DNA of 64,000 nt, from contig DAOMNO010000012.1 of the NCBI GenBank assembly GCA_035443885.1, forward strand, positions 1 through 64,000. The letters run 5' to 3'. The notes under the pieces were generated by a model that saw only the letters and a list, made by a program, of their open reading frames with translations, searched no databases and was not told the DNA's origin. Of this stretch, positions 16,065 to 24,501 are shown in pieces (position 1 is the stretch's first letter; each line of letters begins with the position of its first letter). The translations under genes were made by a program, and so were the position numbers. This DNA comes from DAOMNO01 sp035443885 (GTDB lineage: Bacteria; Planctomycetota; Phycisphaerae; Phycisphaerales; SM1A02).

Positions 16065-16970
16065 GTGAGCATTCGATCCATCATCTCTGGTTGGATTGTG
16101 CTGCTTTTCGCCGCACCGGTTGCTCTCGCGCAGCATGGTGCGCCACCCGCGCGGCCGGATGTCAAACCCGGCGAACTGACGCCATGGACCAGATTGCTCG
16201 TGGAAGCCATCGAGACCGCGCACGGCGCCGAGCAACTTCGCGAACCAAAACGCACCCTGGCATTTGACCTCACCTTCACGATGCAAGGGCATCCTTCATT
16301 TACGGGCACAGTGCATCTGGAGCCTTCGGCTGGCTCACGTGGCCGCGCTCGGCTTGTGAGCGCAAGCGGGATGGTCTTGCTTGATGATGGCACGCGCTTC
16401 TGGATGTCACGCGATTGTGAGGCGGATGTTTCTGCACAATCGAAATCTGAAGCGATCTTTCTGCTCAAAGCGCTGCCTCACTTCGCTGGTATGCCTTTCC
16501 GCCTGCGCGATGCTCAGGTTGTGCTCGTGCCATCCGGTCGCCGGGAAGTCGCGGACGTGAGCTATCACGCAGCGACCATGACGTTTCCGGGCATGGATGA
16601 CTGGTTCGGCGTCTTTGCTCACATGTTCCAGGATCGCGTCATGCTGATTCCGTGGTTCATCACCACGCCTGAAACGGTTGAGCCGGAAGTCGGCCTGCCG
16701 CCCGCTTACGTCGTTGAGTTCAGTAACTTTGAGGAGACGAACGACGTTACGCTGGCGCGAACGTGGACGATCCGCCGCTGGCACCGCGTGGACGGGCCGA
16801 CCGACAATCCGATCGGCTCCGCGAGTGTGAAGAACGTTCGCGTAATGGAGTTGGATGAGGCCATCTTCACCAAGCCCGAAGGTGCGGTTGAGTTGATGAC
16901 GATGCCGCCCATCAAGGCAGAATCTGCAGATTCGAGCGACGAGCAAGCGGAAGACGCCCCGACACCATAG
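16065..16970 (+). CDS. exported protein of unknown function
   Basis: 301 residues with a GTG start and GAGG 7 bases upstream, two bases after the DoxX stop, so it is translated from the same message. It has a signal peptide (MSIRSIISGWIVLLFAAPVALA) and no other membrane segment. The mature part resembles an outer-membrane lipoprotein-sorting/LolA-type beta sheet only in general terms: FDLTFTMQGHPSFTGTVHLEPS, GMVLLDDGTRFWMS, ADVSYHAATMTFP, TWTIRRWHRVDGPTDNP. The C-terminus is acidic and low-complexity. I do not recognise a specific family. Confidence 0.75.
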   Translation: MSIRSIISGWIVLLFAAPVALAQHGAPPARPDVKPGELTPWTRLLVEAIETAHGAEQLREPKRTLAFDLTFTMQGHPSFTGTVHLEPSAGSRGRARLVSASGMVLLDDGTRFWMSRDCEADVSAQSKSEAIFLLKALPHFAGMPFRLRDAQVVLVPSGRREVADVSYHAATMTFPGMDDWFGVFAHMFQDRVMLIPWFITTPETVEPEVGLPPAYVVEFSNFEETNDVTLARTWTIRRWHRVDGPTDNPIGSASVKNVRVMELDEAIFTKPEGAVELMTMPPIKAESADSSDEQAEDAPTP

Positions 16971-17071
16971 AATGTATTGCTGCGTCTCCCGCCGTCAGGC
17001 GATGTTGCACTTCGCTCACGTGCAGCCTGCATGGGGAAAACGCTGCTCTCCGCTGTTCATCGCTGTTTCCC

Positions 17072-18191
17072 ATGCATTACGAATCTCACCAGCAAATCAT
17101 CAACGACATCGAGGCGCGGATCTTAACAATCCGTGACTCTCTTTAACTACGACAAAAAGATCGCCCAACGGGACGCGCTGCAGGAGCAGATGAATACGGA
17201 CGGCTTCTGGAACAGCCAAGAAAAAGCCCAGAAGGTCATCGCGGAGTTCAAACTGCTCAAAGCCCAGACCGATCGCCTTGGCGAGGTCATCGACCAGTTC
17301 GAGAACGCGAAAGTCGCGTATGAACTGGCACGTGAAGAGAACGACAAGGACCTGCTCGTCGAAGCGGATGAACAGCTCTATCAGATCGCGCAGCAGATGG
17401 AGCGAGTCGAGCTGGAGTCACTCCTCTCTGGCAAGCACGATCATCGGAACTGCTTCGTCACCATTCAGGCTGGCGACGGTGGCACCGAAGCAGACGACTG
17501 GGCCTCAATGCTCGAACGCATGTATCTCTATTACTGGGAGCACATGGGTTGGAAGGTCGAGGAAATCTCGAAAGTGCATGGCACGGAAGTCGGCATTTCA
17601 CAAGTGACGTACCACATCAAAGGTCCGCTGGCGTTCGGCTACATGAACTGCGAACGCGGCACACATCGCCTCGCTCGCGTCAGTCCGTTCAATGCGCAGG
17701 GCAAGCGGCAGACGAGCTTCGCCACCGTGGATGTGGTGCCAGAGTTTGAAGACAGCGATGTCGAGATCGACGAGAATGATCTCGAAGTCACGGCGTTCGC
17801 GCGTTCGTCCGGCCCCGGCGGGCAGAACGTCAACAAAGTGGCTTCCGCCATCCGACTCGTACACAAGCCCACCGGCATCATGGTTGTCTCTTCGACGTAT
17901 CGCGACCAGGGGCAGAACAAAAAATCTGCGATGAACATCCTCAAGGCAAAGCTGGAGCAGATTGAGGAAGAGCGCAGACAGGCGGAGCTCGACGCGGCGA
18001 CCGGCGGCAAGGTTGATCGCGGCTGGGGCACACAGATTCGCAGTTACGTCTTCTACGACAACCGCGTCAAAGATCATCGAACCGGCCACGAAGTGGGCAA
18101 CCCGCAATCCGTACTGGATGGCGATCTCGAAGGCTTCATCTACGCGGAGCTGCAGCGACGTCGTGCTGCACGAGAAGCCGTGGGAGCATAA
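17072..18191 (+). CDS. prfB: peptide chain release factor 2 (RF2), expressed by programmed +1 frameshift
   Basis: RF2 releases peptides at UGA and UAA codons. The zero frame from ATG 17072 gives 24 residues (MHYESHQQIINDIEARILTI then RDSL) and stops at TAA 17144-17146. Skipping one base at CTT-T-AAC continues as NYDKKIAQRDALQEQ..., 372 residues in all. The join RDSL-NYDKK aligns with E. coli RGYL-DYDAKK, where the known RF2 frameshift occurs. Further motifs: SPF (codon recognition) within RLARVSPFNAQGKRQTSF, and GPGGQNVNK with the catalytic GGQ. Two differences from the classical site: the stop is TAA, not TGA, and no purine-rich Shine-Dalgarno-like element precedes CTT. A GTG at 17133 in the second frame could be mistaken for the start, but it would lose the conserved N-terminal helix. 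Confidence 0.93.
17141..17147 (+). other. programmed +1 ribosomal frameshift site CTT TAA C
   Basis: The zero-frame codons are CTT then TAA. Slippage of tRNA-Leu from CUU to UUU places AAC in the decoding frame. In most bacteria the site is CTT TGA C and senses RF2 level, because only RF2 reads UGA. UAA is also read by RF1, so autoregulation should be weaker here. Confidence 0.8.
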
Positions 18192-18240
18192 GGCAGGTAA
18201 CCTGCGGAGAAACCACGGGGCAACATAGAATGATCGCCGC

Positions 18241-19305
18241 ATGAACCTGCGCATCGCATTCCTCTGGCTGCTCATCGGCTCACTCATGGTGGCGGCGGCG
18301 ATGGGCATCACGGTGCTGCTGCTGCCGCAGTTCTTCGGCATGCAGGATGAAGTCCTCGGCTCGGCCGCGCTCATCAGCGGCTTCAGCCTGATCGGCTTCA
18401 TCTGCGCCATCGGCCTTGATCGCAAGCGACTCGTGCCGATCATGTGGGCCGGCATCATCGCATCAATCGCTGCTGCAAGCATCTGGCTCATCGTCATCTG
18501 GACGGGCTGGACCATCTGGGGCCCGCGCGGATTCACCTATGAGCTGGCAGCTCGCATTGGCTGGACGGCGACAACGATCGCCGTCTGGGCCGCACTCACT
18601 GGCATGTTGCTGCTCCGGTCCATGCAGCGCAGAATCGCGCAGCGAATCCTGCAGAGCGGTGCGATACTCACCGCCGTCGTTGCTATCCTCAGCGTCGGCG
18701 GTATCTGGCTTGAGCCTGACGACTGGTTCTGGCTCGGCGTGTTCGGCAGTTACGCCGCCATGCTGGTGTGGACACTGTGGTTCACGCTCATTGTCAGAAT
18801 GCGGGTAACGCGATCAATCTCTCGCGTGGTGCAAGGATTGACGTGCTTTGCGGGCAGTGCTGCAACGCTCTGGCTTGTGATGCTATCGTGGAACATTTCA
18901 CTGGCAGATGATGACCTCATACGTCGTTTCGCGGGTGTCATGTTCATTCTCACGGCGGCGGGCAGTATTATCGTGATGATCCTGCCTCGGCTTGATCGCA
19001 CTGCCGATGCGAAAGGACGCGAATCGCTGCCGAATCGGCTCGGCATGGAAATCGTCTGCCCGCGATGCAAGTGCCGACAGGAACTGCCCGGCGGACACAG
19101 CCGATGCCGCGAATGCGGTTTGCGATTCCTCATTGAGATTGAAGAGCCTCGCTGCGCGTGCGGTTACCTGTTGCACATGCTGCAGGGCGATTCGTGCCCT
19201 GAATGTGGCCGTGTCATCCCGCTCACCGACCGCTGGGCAATGCGTGCAATCGGCCATGAAAGACACACCTCGAATGCTGCGGGCGCATCATCCGCATCAG
19301 CGTAA
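18241..19305 (+). CDS. multi-pass membrane protein with C-terminal zinc-ribbon-like cysteine pairs
   Basis: 354 residues. About seven hydrophobic segments occupy residues 5-255 (for example LWLLIGSLMVAAAMGITVLL, GSAALISGFSLIGFICAIGL, WAGIIASIAAASIWLIVIW). The C-terminal cytoplasmic-looking part has four Cys pairs: CPRCKC, CRECG, CACG and CPECG, the pattern of two zinc ribbons. Such short ribbons are common on planctomycete membrane proteins, but I do not recognise the family. The gene begins 49 bp after prfB on the same strand and is convergent with the SWIM gene. Confidence 0.75.
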   Translation: MNLRIAFLWLLIGSLMVAAAMGITVLLLPQFFGMQDEVLGSAALISGFSLIGFICAIGLDRKRLVPIMWAGIIASIAAASIWLIVIWTGWTIWGPRGFTYELAARIGWTATTIAVWAALTGMLLLRSMQRRIAQRILQSGAILTAVVAILSVGGIWLEPDDWFWLGVFGSYAAMLVWTLWFTLIVRMRVTRSISRVVQGLTCFAGSAATLWLVMLSWNISLADDDLIRRFAGVMFILTAAGSIIVMILPRLDRTADAKGRESLPNRLGMEIVCPRCKCRQELPGGHSRCRECGLRFLIEIEEPRCACGYLLHMLQGDSCPECGRVIPLTDRWAMRAIGHERHTSNAAGASSASA

Positions 19306-19326
19306 CGCCTGCTTAGTAACGCCCGT

Positions 19327-20223
19327 TCACTCGATTGGCTCATCCAGATGCTCCGCATGATCGCGGATACGGATGGCCTCGGCAGAGACGGCGTCATAAA
19401 TGCTCGCCAGAAGCCCCACCAGCGGAAAGCGACCTCGCATTGGCGAAGGACCGAGACGGCGGAGCAATGCATGCGCGACATGCTGCGGTGGCGGAGCGTG
19501 CTCCAGTTCCGCGAGCTGCGGGCCGCACCGCCAGAAGTCTTCCAGACATGCTTCCAACGGCGGCGGCTCAACCTGCGATTCAGGAATCATCGGGTCCGCG
19601 TGTGCGGATGTCGCACCATGCGTATGAATCGCCCTCGCTTGGCGCAGCCGCTCGAGCAGTTGCTCCGCCGACATGCCATAAAGCGTGAACAACAGCAGCG
19701 GATCACTCGACAAACGCTCGGTCATCAAATGCCCCACCGCAGCGATGTGCTTACAGGGTTTCGTTTCGCTGCATGAACACGTCAACGCAACCGCGCCATG
19801 TTGCTGAGGGAGCAGCTCCATACCAAGCGAAGCGAACAGAGACTCAAGCGACGCAGGCAGCTCGTGGGCGAGCAACCTCGCGGCGTGAATCGCTTCTTCG
19901 GCCATCGCGGCCACCGCGCGTTCCCACTGCGCGGCATCCAGCGTGCGCAGCGTGAACCGCACTGCATAGGGTTTCGGAGCGCGGCCCTGCACGCTGGCCG
20001 CCACGGTGCCCGCTTCGACTTCAAGCTTCGTGGTTTGGCCTGCGCGAGCATAGACCAACCCTTCGTGCATAGCCTCAGCAGTCACCGCATTTTCGAGGAG
20101 CGAAGCCCATCGCTTTGAAGCCCAGTTTGTCGGTGCCGGCACTTCGCGCGAAACGAGCTTCACGCCATACTTCACGCGGCGCGGCTGCTCCGGCACGGGG
20201 GTACTGCCGTTCACTCGCGTCAT
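19327..20223 (-). CDS. SWIM zinc finger protein, partner of SNF2 helicase
   Basis: 298 residues from the Met at 20223, whose ATG overlaps the helicase stop by four bases (ATGA). The SWIM motif CxCxnCxH appears as CSCSETKPCKHIAAV at about residue 150. The N-terminal half (PTNWASKRWASLLEN, GLVYARAGQTTKLEVEAGTVAASVQG) is the conserved region of SWIM proteins encoded beside bacterial HepA-like helicases. SWIM fingers bind DNA or protein. Coupled translation with the helicase implies that the two work together. An earlier in-frame start inside the helicase gene is possible but lacks support. Confidence 0.88.
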   Translation of the reverse strand: MTRVNGSTPVPEQPRRVKYGVKLVSREVPAPTNWASKRWASLLENAVTAEAMHEGLVYARAGQTTKLEVEAGTVAASVQGRAPKPYAVRFTLRTLDAAQWERAVAAMAEEAIHAARLLAHELPASLESLFASLGMELLPQQHGAVALTCSCSETKPCKHIAAVGHLMTERLSSDPLLLFTLYGMSAEQLLERLRQARAIHTHGATSAHADPMIPESQVEPPPLEACLEDFWRCGPQLAELEHAPPPQHVAHALLRRLGPSPMRGRFPLVGLLASIYDAVSAEAIRIRDHAEHLDEPIE

Positions 20224-23200
20224 ACTTCCACCTCCACCCCACTGCCGCGCAGCGTAAGCAGTTCCTGAAGCTGCCCGGTTGATAGCTCGGTCAGCCACTG
20301 CTCACCCGCGCCGATGATGTGCTGAGCGAGTTCGGTCTTTTGTTCAATCATCTGGTCGATGCGTTCCTCCAGCGTGCCGACGCACACAAACTTATGCACA
20401 TGCACGGAGCGTGTCTGCCCGATGCGGAACGCACGGTCGGTAGCCTGGTTCTCCACGGCCGGGTTCCACCAGCGATCGAAGTGGAATACATGGTTCGCCG
20501 CTGTCAGGTTCAAACCAACTCCACCCGCCTTCAGTGAGAGCACGAAGATCGGTGCTTCACCTCGATCAGACTGGAAGCGGTCGATCATCTGCTGCCTCTT
20601 ATTTTGAGGCGTGCCGCCATGCAGAAACAGCGTTTCACAGTTGAGGTCGTGCTGGAGCATCGTGGTGAGCAGATGCCCCATGCGGCGGAACTGTGTGAAA
20701 ACGAGAGCGCGTTCGCCGCTGGCGAGCACTTCTTCCAGCAGTTCGATGAGCCGCCGGGTCTTGCCTGAGCGTCGCGACATCGCCGCCGCAGCGGCCAGCT
20801 CAATGGGCGAAGGCGCGTCTTCCGCATCCCCGCTGATCGCCGCATTCGCATTCGCTTCCTTCAGCAGTTGTGCCGGGTGATTGCAAATCTGCTTGAGCTT
20901 CACCAGCGTTGCCAAGACAAGCCCTCGCCGCTGAATGCCCTCAGCGCGATCAACTGCCTCAAGCATGCGATTCACCGTTGCTTCATACAACGAAGCCTGC
21001 TCCGTCGTAAGCGTGGCGTACTCCTTCGATTCCACCAGTGTGGGCAAATCGGAAATCACCGTCGGGTCTGTCTTCAATCGCCGGAGCACGAAGGGGCGCA
21101 CAAGATTGCGCAGCGCTTCAGCACGGCGTTGATCGCGATGCCTTTCGATGGGAACGGCAAATCGCGAGCGGAACTCCGCTGCCCCGCCGAGATAGCCCGG
21201 ATTGCAGAACTCCATAATCGACCACAGTTCGGAAAGTCGATTCTCAACTGGCGTTCCAGTGAGCGCAAGCCTGCGCCCGGCACGCAGCGCGCGAATTGCT
21301 GCCGTCTGCTTTGTAGGCGGGTTCTTAATGTACTGCGCTTCATCCAGCGCGACGCGATGCCAGCTTACTCGTGAGAGCGTGTCGCGATCGCGGCTGACCA
21401 GCGCGTACGTCGTAATTACCACATCTGACTCATTCGCCAGCGACTCAAACACTTCATTCATCGGCCGATCCGGACCGTGATGCACATGCACGCGCAACAT
21501 CGGCGAAAAACGGCTGAGTTCGCGCACCCAGTTGCTCATTACCGATGTCGGCGCGATCAGCAGCGTCGGTCCGACATGATCGTCATGCTCGCGTTCGTGC
21601 AGCAGTAGCGCGATGAGCTGAATCGTCTTGCCAAGCCCCATGTCGTCCGCGAGGCATGCGCCAAGACCAAAGCGATCCAGAAAGGCCATCCAGCTCAGGC
21701 CTTTTTGCTGATAAGGACGCAACGTCCCTTGGAAACTCGGTGGTTGCGCGATCTGCTCCATCGCACGATCCTGCGATGCAGCACCAAGAATATCCGCAGC
21801 CCACCCAGTCGCGTCGAGGCCCGATACAGGCAGGCCGGACGCTTCGGCATCGGTCCCATACGCGAGGTGAATCGCATCAAGCAGCGTCATCTCGCCGCCC
21901 GGCTTGTCGGCCAGCAATCTCGACGCCCGCTCCATGTCGTCCGCGCGAATCTCCACCCATTTCCCATGCACACGCACCAGCGGTGTGCCCTGTGCCGCAA
22001 GACGCTGAAACTCTTCCATCGTGAGCGGCTGATCGCCAACTGCAATCTGCCAACGGTACTGCACAATCGCGTGCAGGCCGAGCGTCGCGACCTCAGACGC
22101 AGAGCTTGGCGTGCGCTCGCCTGCATTCAGTGGCTGCGAATCGATCTGCAATCGCGCGCCAAGTCGGCTCGAAGGTTCGTTCCACCACTGCGGCGCGATC
22201 GTGCGCACGCCGGATTCTTCCAGCACAGGTCGATGATCGCGAAGAAACTCGTATGCCTGCGCGGTTGTCAGGTTGATGCCCGTCGGGGCGGCTTCTGAAA
22301 GTGCGGCTTCCAGTCGAGGGTACACACGCGCTGCGCGGCCAAGCTCCGCAAGCAGAAGTTCCTGTGGCTGATCGACGCGATGCTGCCCGAACAACTGGCC
22401 GCCCGCAGGAAGATTCCACACCTGCTCCGCGTCCACCAAGTAGGTCGAGTCGTCCGCTGCCTGCAGGTGAATCGACAGCCGCCACAGCATGTCGTCTGGA
22501 ACCGGCTCATTGTCCGGCAGAAAGAGCGATTCGATCGGCTCATTCAATCGCAGGCAGAGTCGTAGCGGCTTGCCCGTTCCGGTTTCATCTAACCGACCAA
22601 CCCACAGCCTGGCGTCACGCAAGAGGTCCACGCCCTCCCCGTTTGCGCGCACTTCATCCGTCGAGCCAAGCAAGCCGGACAGCCACACCACATGCGGATC
22701 GCGCGAACCGACAAGGTCTTCAATCGCTTCCGCAAAGTTTTCGCGCTCCAGCGCGAGGCGCACCGTCGCATCGGCGAGGGTATTCATCGCTTCGCTGAGA
22801 ATCGGCCACGGGCGACCCTGATTCGCATCGTCCACTGCACGCGCCACGGCGGGCATTGCCGCCAAGAGCGCACCGACTCGCGATCGGATATCACGATCGT
22901 GGAACCACGGCTGCCACGCAGCACGCAGCGCATCGCCTCGCGTTTGAATGAGCGTGGGAATGAATCGCTGATCTGCCAACAGTTCGAGTACAAAGCGTGC
23001 CGCAACGATCCAGTAACGGAGCGACTGGCCATGCTGAAGGTCGTGCTCATTCGCGCGATCTTCCAGCGCGAGGAGCGCGGCAATGGTGTGCTGCGGAGCA
23101 ATTGACACCGCAGGCACGCGGTAGCGTTCGAGCGATTCACCGCCCAACCGCTCCATGATGCCAAGCGCTGCCGCCAGCCGAAGGCTCGGCTCAGGCCGCC

Positions 23201-23438
23201 CCCGCTCAGTCGGCAACCGCAGGATGATCTCGCACGGTGTCGCGACATCCGGCTCAATCACTTCCGTGCTCACCAGCAACGAGAGTAACTGATCCGGCTC
23301 GACCGCAAACCCGTGGCGGATCGGCTCCGTTCTGGGTGATGGCGACGAATCAGCCGCGGCGAGCGCCATGTAGGCCGACAACGCTTCACCCCACAGCCTG
23401 ATGCGTCCGTTGCTCCAGTTCGCGTGCAAGATCAGCAT
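20220..23438 (-). CDS. SNF2/HepA-family DEAD-like ATPase (helicase)
   Basis: 1072 residues from the Met at 23438 (LILHANWSNGRIRLWGEA, the usual beginning of this family); the frame is open for 31 more codons upstream. The N-terminal 570 residues include the SNF2-associated bacterial domain. The ATPase core starts with GTLRPYQQKGLSWM, followed by motif I ADDMGLGKTIQL (about residue 600), Ia LLIAPTSVMSNWVREL, II DEAQYIKN, III LALTGTPVENRLSELW, then VLRRLKTDP, IV LVFTQFRRMG, V LSLKAGGVGLNLTAANHVFHFDRWWNP and VI QATDRAFRIGQTRSV. Motif II is DEAQ rather than DEAH. It likely remodels or moves nucleic-acid-protein complexes. It is followed by its SWIM partner. Confidence 0.93.
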   Translation of the reverse strand: MLILHANWSNGRIRLWGEALSAYMALAAADSSPSPRTEPIRHGFAVEPDQLLSLLVSTEVIEPDVATPCEIILRLPTERGRPEPSLRLAAALGIMERLGGESLERYRVPAVSIAPQHTIAALLALEDRANEHDLQHGQSLRYWIVAARFVLELLADQRFIPTLIQTRGDALRAAWQPWFHDRDIRSRVGALLAAMPAVARAVDDANQGRPWPILSEAMNTLADATVRLALERENFAEAIEDLVGSRDPHVVWLSGLLGSTDEVRANGEGVDLLRDARLWVGRLDETGTGKPLRLCLRLNEPIESLFLPDNEPVPDDMLWRLSIHLQAADDSTYLVDAEQVWNLPAGGQLFGQHRVDQPQELLLAELGRAARVYPRLEAALSEAAPTGINLTTAQAYEFLRDHRPVLEESGVRTIAPQWWNEPSSRLGARLQIDSQPLNAGERTPSSASEVATLGLHAIVQYRWQIAVGDQPLTMEEFQRLAAQGTPLVRVHGKWVEIRADDMERASRLLADKPGGEMTLLDAIHLAYGTDAEASGLPVSGLDATGWAADILGAASQDRAMEQIAQPPSFQGTLRPYQQKGLSWMAFLDRFGLGACLADDMGLGKTIQLIALLLHEREHDDHVGPTLLIAPTSVMSNWVRELSRFSPMLRVHVHHGPDRPMNEVFESLANESDVVITTYALVSRDRDTLSRVSWHRVALDEAQYIKNPPTKQTAAIRALRAGRRLALTGTPVENRLSELWSIMEFCNPGYLGGAAEFRSRFAVPIERHRDQRRAEALRNLVRPFVLRRLKTDPTVISDLPTLVESKEYATLTTEQASLYEATVNRMLEAVDRAEGIQRRGLVLATLVKLKQICNHPAQLLKEANANAAISGDAEDAPSPIELAAAAAMSRRSGKTRRLIELLEEVLASGERALVFTQFRRMGHLLTTMLQHDLNCETLFLHGGTPQNKRQQMIDRFQSDRGEAPIFVLSLKAGGVGLNLTAANHVFHFDRWWNPAVENQATDRAFRIGQTRSVHVHKFVCVGTLEERIDQMIEQKTELAQHIIGAGEQWLTELSTGQLQELLTLRGSGVEVEV

Positions 23439-23535
23439 GTGGTGCGATGGCTCCGGCCGATTCAGCCTGTGTCCGTCATGTTCTCCCCTGCACGAGACGA
23501 GCTGTCCGAGCAGGTCATCCGCAGAATGCAACCAA

Positions 23536-23608
23536 TGATCGCGCTGGGACTCGAACCCAGGACCTACCGCTTAAAAGGCGGTTGCTCTACCGACTGAGCT
23601 ACGCGATC
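23536..23608 (-). tRNA. tRNA-Lys (anticodon TTT)
   Basis: Cloverleaf on the minus strand: acceptor GATCGCG pairing with CGCGATC, D-arm GCTC...GAGC, anticodon stem ACCGC/GCGGT with loop CTTTTAA (anticodon TTT), T-arm CTGGG TTCGAGT CCCAG, discriminator A. 73 nt; the 3' CCA is not encoded. It lies 97 bp upstream of the helicase start on the same strand. Confidence 0.95.
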
Positions 23609-23662
23609 GCGAATCGAATAGTGTAGCAATTTTCCGGATCAGCGGCGATTGCTGGCCACAGC

Positions 23663-23689
23663 AAAAACCGGTTTGCTCGGGCAAACCGG
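23663..23689 (-). terminator. intrinsic terminator of the DUF1573-like gene
   Basis: On the minus strand, CCGGTTTGC pairs with GCAAACCGG over a 4-base loop and is followed by TTTTT. It lies 50 bases past the stop at 23739 and upstream of the tRNA. Confidence 0.85.
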
Positions 23690-23738
23690 CCACAATGCCG
23701 CATGGCCTCGGCGTCAAGAAAGATTGTGCGGCCGCATT

Positions 23739-24470
23739 CTACCCGGCACTAACGCCATCCCCGCGATTGCCGCAATCTTCCTGATCGCGCGGCTCAAAGT
23801 TGACCATGAAGGCAACTTGCGACCCATCGTCCAGACCGATTACGATTTCCATGGGAAATCCGCCGGAATACTGCGAGAAATCCAGTGAACCGGACGCCAG
23901 TTGCCTTGTCGGGCGGAGCGGCAGCGCTGAATGGCGTTCGATGTATACCCATCCGTCAAACTTCACTGCGACATGGTCGGGTTGAATGACCTTCGGCGCG
24001 CCGTCGTATCCATCGCCGCGATTATCGATGAGGTAAAACTGTAGCGGAAGGCGCGATGCCTTATCTGGAAATGATGACAATGGAACGACTCGAAACTCGC
24101 GAGTGACGATGCCCTGAGCGCGCAAGACAAGTTGATACACATCACCCGTGGACAGGATGAGCGATGCCGCCTGCTCCTGAACACCTGGCGCATTCATGTC
24201 CATGGCCAGCGTCACCACAACGCTCTTCCCAGGCTCAATGTGAGTGGCTGAGATTTCAAAGTCAACGCAGCCGCATGTTTTGCGAACGTCCAGTATTTCA
24301 ATCGCGACTCGTCTGTGATTGGCGACGACAAAGCGATGTACGAGTTTTGGCAGCCCGGGGCGAAGTTCTACCTCCCCAAAGTCGTGGATGGCAATCGAAT
24401 GCCTTCCGCCCGCTGACGAATCAGATGTCGTCTCAACACTAGAAGGAGAGCATGCCTCAATCCGAGGCAT
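23739..24470 (-). CDS. DUF1573-like protein; signal peptide apparently in another frame
   Basis: 243 residues from the first in-frame ATG. HDFGEVELRPG...VHRFVVANHRRVAIEILDVRKTCGCVDFE and HIEPGKSVVVTLAMDMN match the DUF1573 pattern (F-x-F...N...L.I..v..sCGC), an Ig-like periplasmic fold of unknown role. Family members are normally exported, but this reading begins MPRIEACSPSS with no signal peptide. The preceding gene ends in ATGA at 24505-24502, and that ATG opens a typical signal sequence, MTLLQSICCVVLCLGL, in a different frame. One base gained or lost near 24455-24465 would join the two. I infer a real or sequencing frameshift, so the coding region probably starts at 24505. Confidence 0.7.
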   Translation of the reverse strand: MPRIEACSPSSVETTSDSSAGGRHSIAIHDFGEVELRPGLPKLVHRFVVANHRRVAIEILDVRKTCGCVDFEISATHIEPGKSVVVTLAMDMNAPGVQEQAASLILSTGDVYQLVLRAQGIVTREFRVVPLSSFPDKASRLPLQFYLIDNRGDGYDGAPKVIQPDHVAVKFDGWVYIERHSALPLRPTRQLASGSLDFSQYSGGFPMEIVIGLDDGSQVAFMVNFEPRDQEDCGNRGDGVSAG

Positions 24471-24501
24471 AACACAACACAGCAGATGGATTGCAACAAC
24501 G

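Noticed and set aside
14766..16292. 508-codon open frame on the minus strand across flgI, the FMN reductase and DoxX genes
   Set aside because: It overlaps three recognised genes and has no conserved motif.
17133..18191. prfB starting at a GTG in the second frame
   Set aside because: It lacks a ribosome binding site and would drop the conserved N-terminal helix that the upstream frame encodes. The frameshift reading fits the RF2 family far better.
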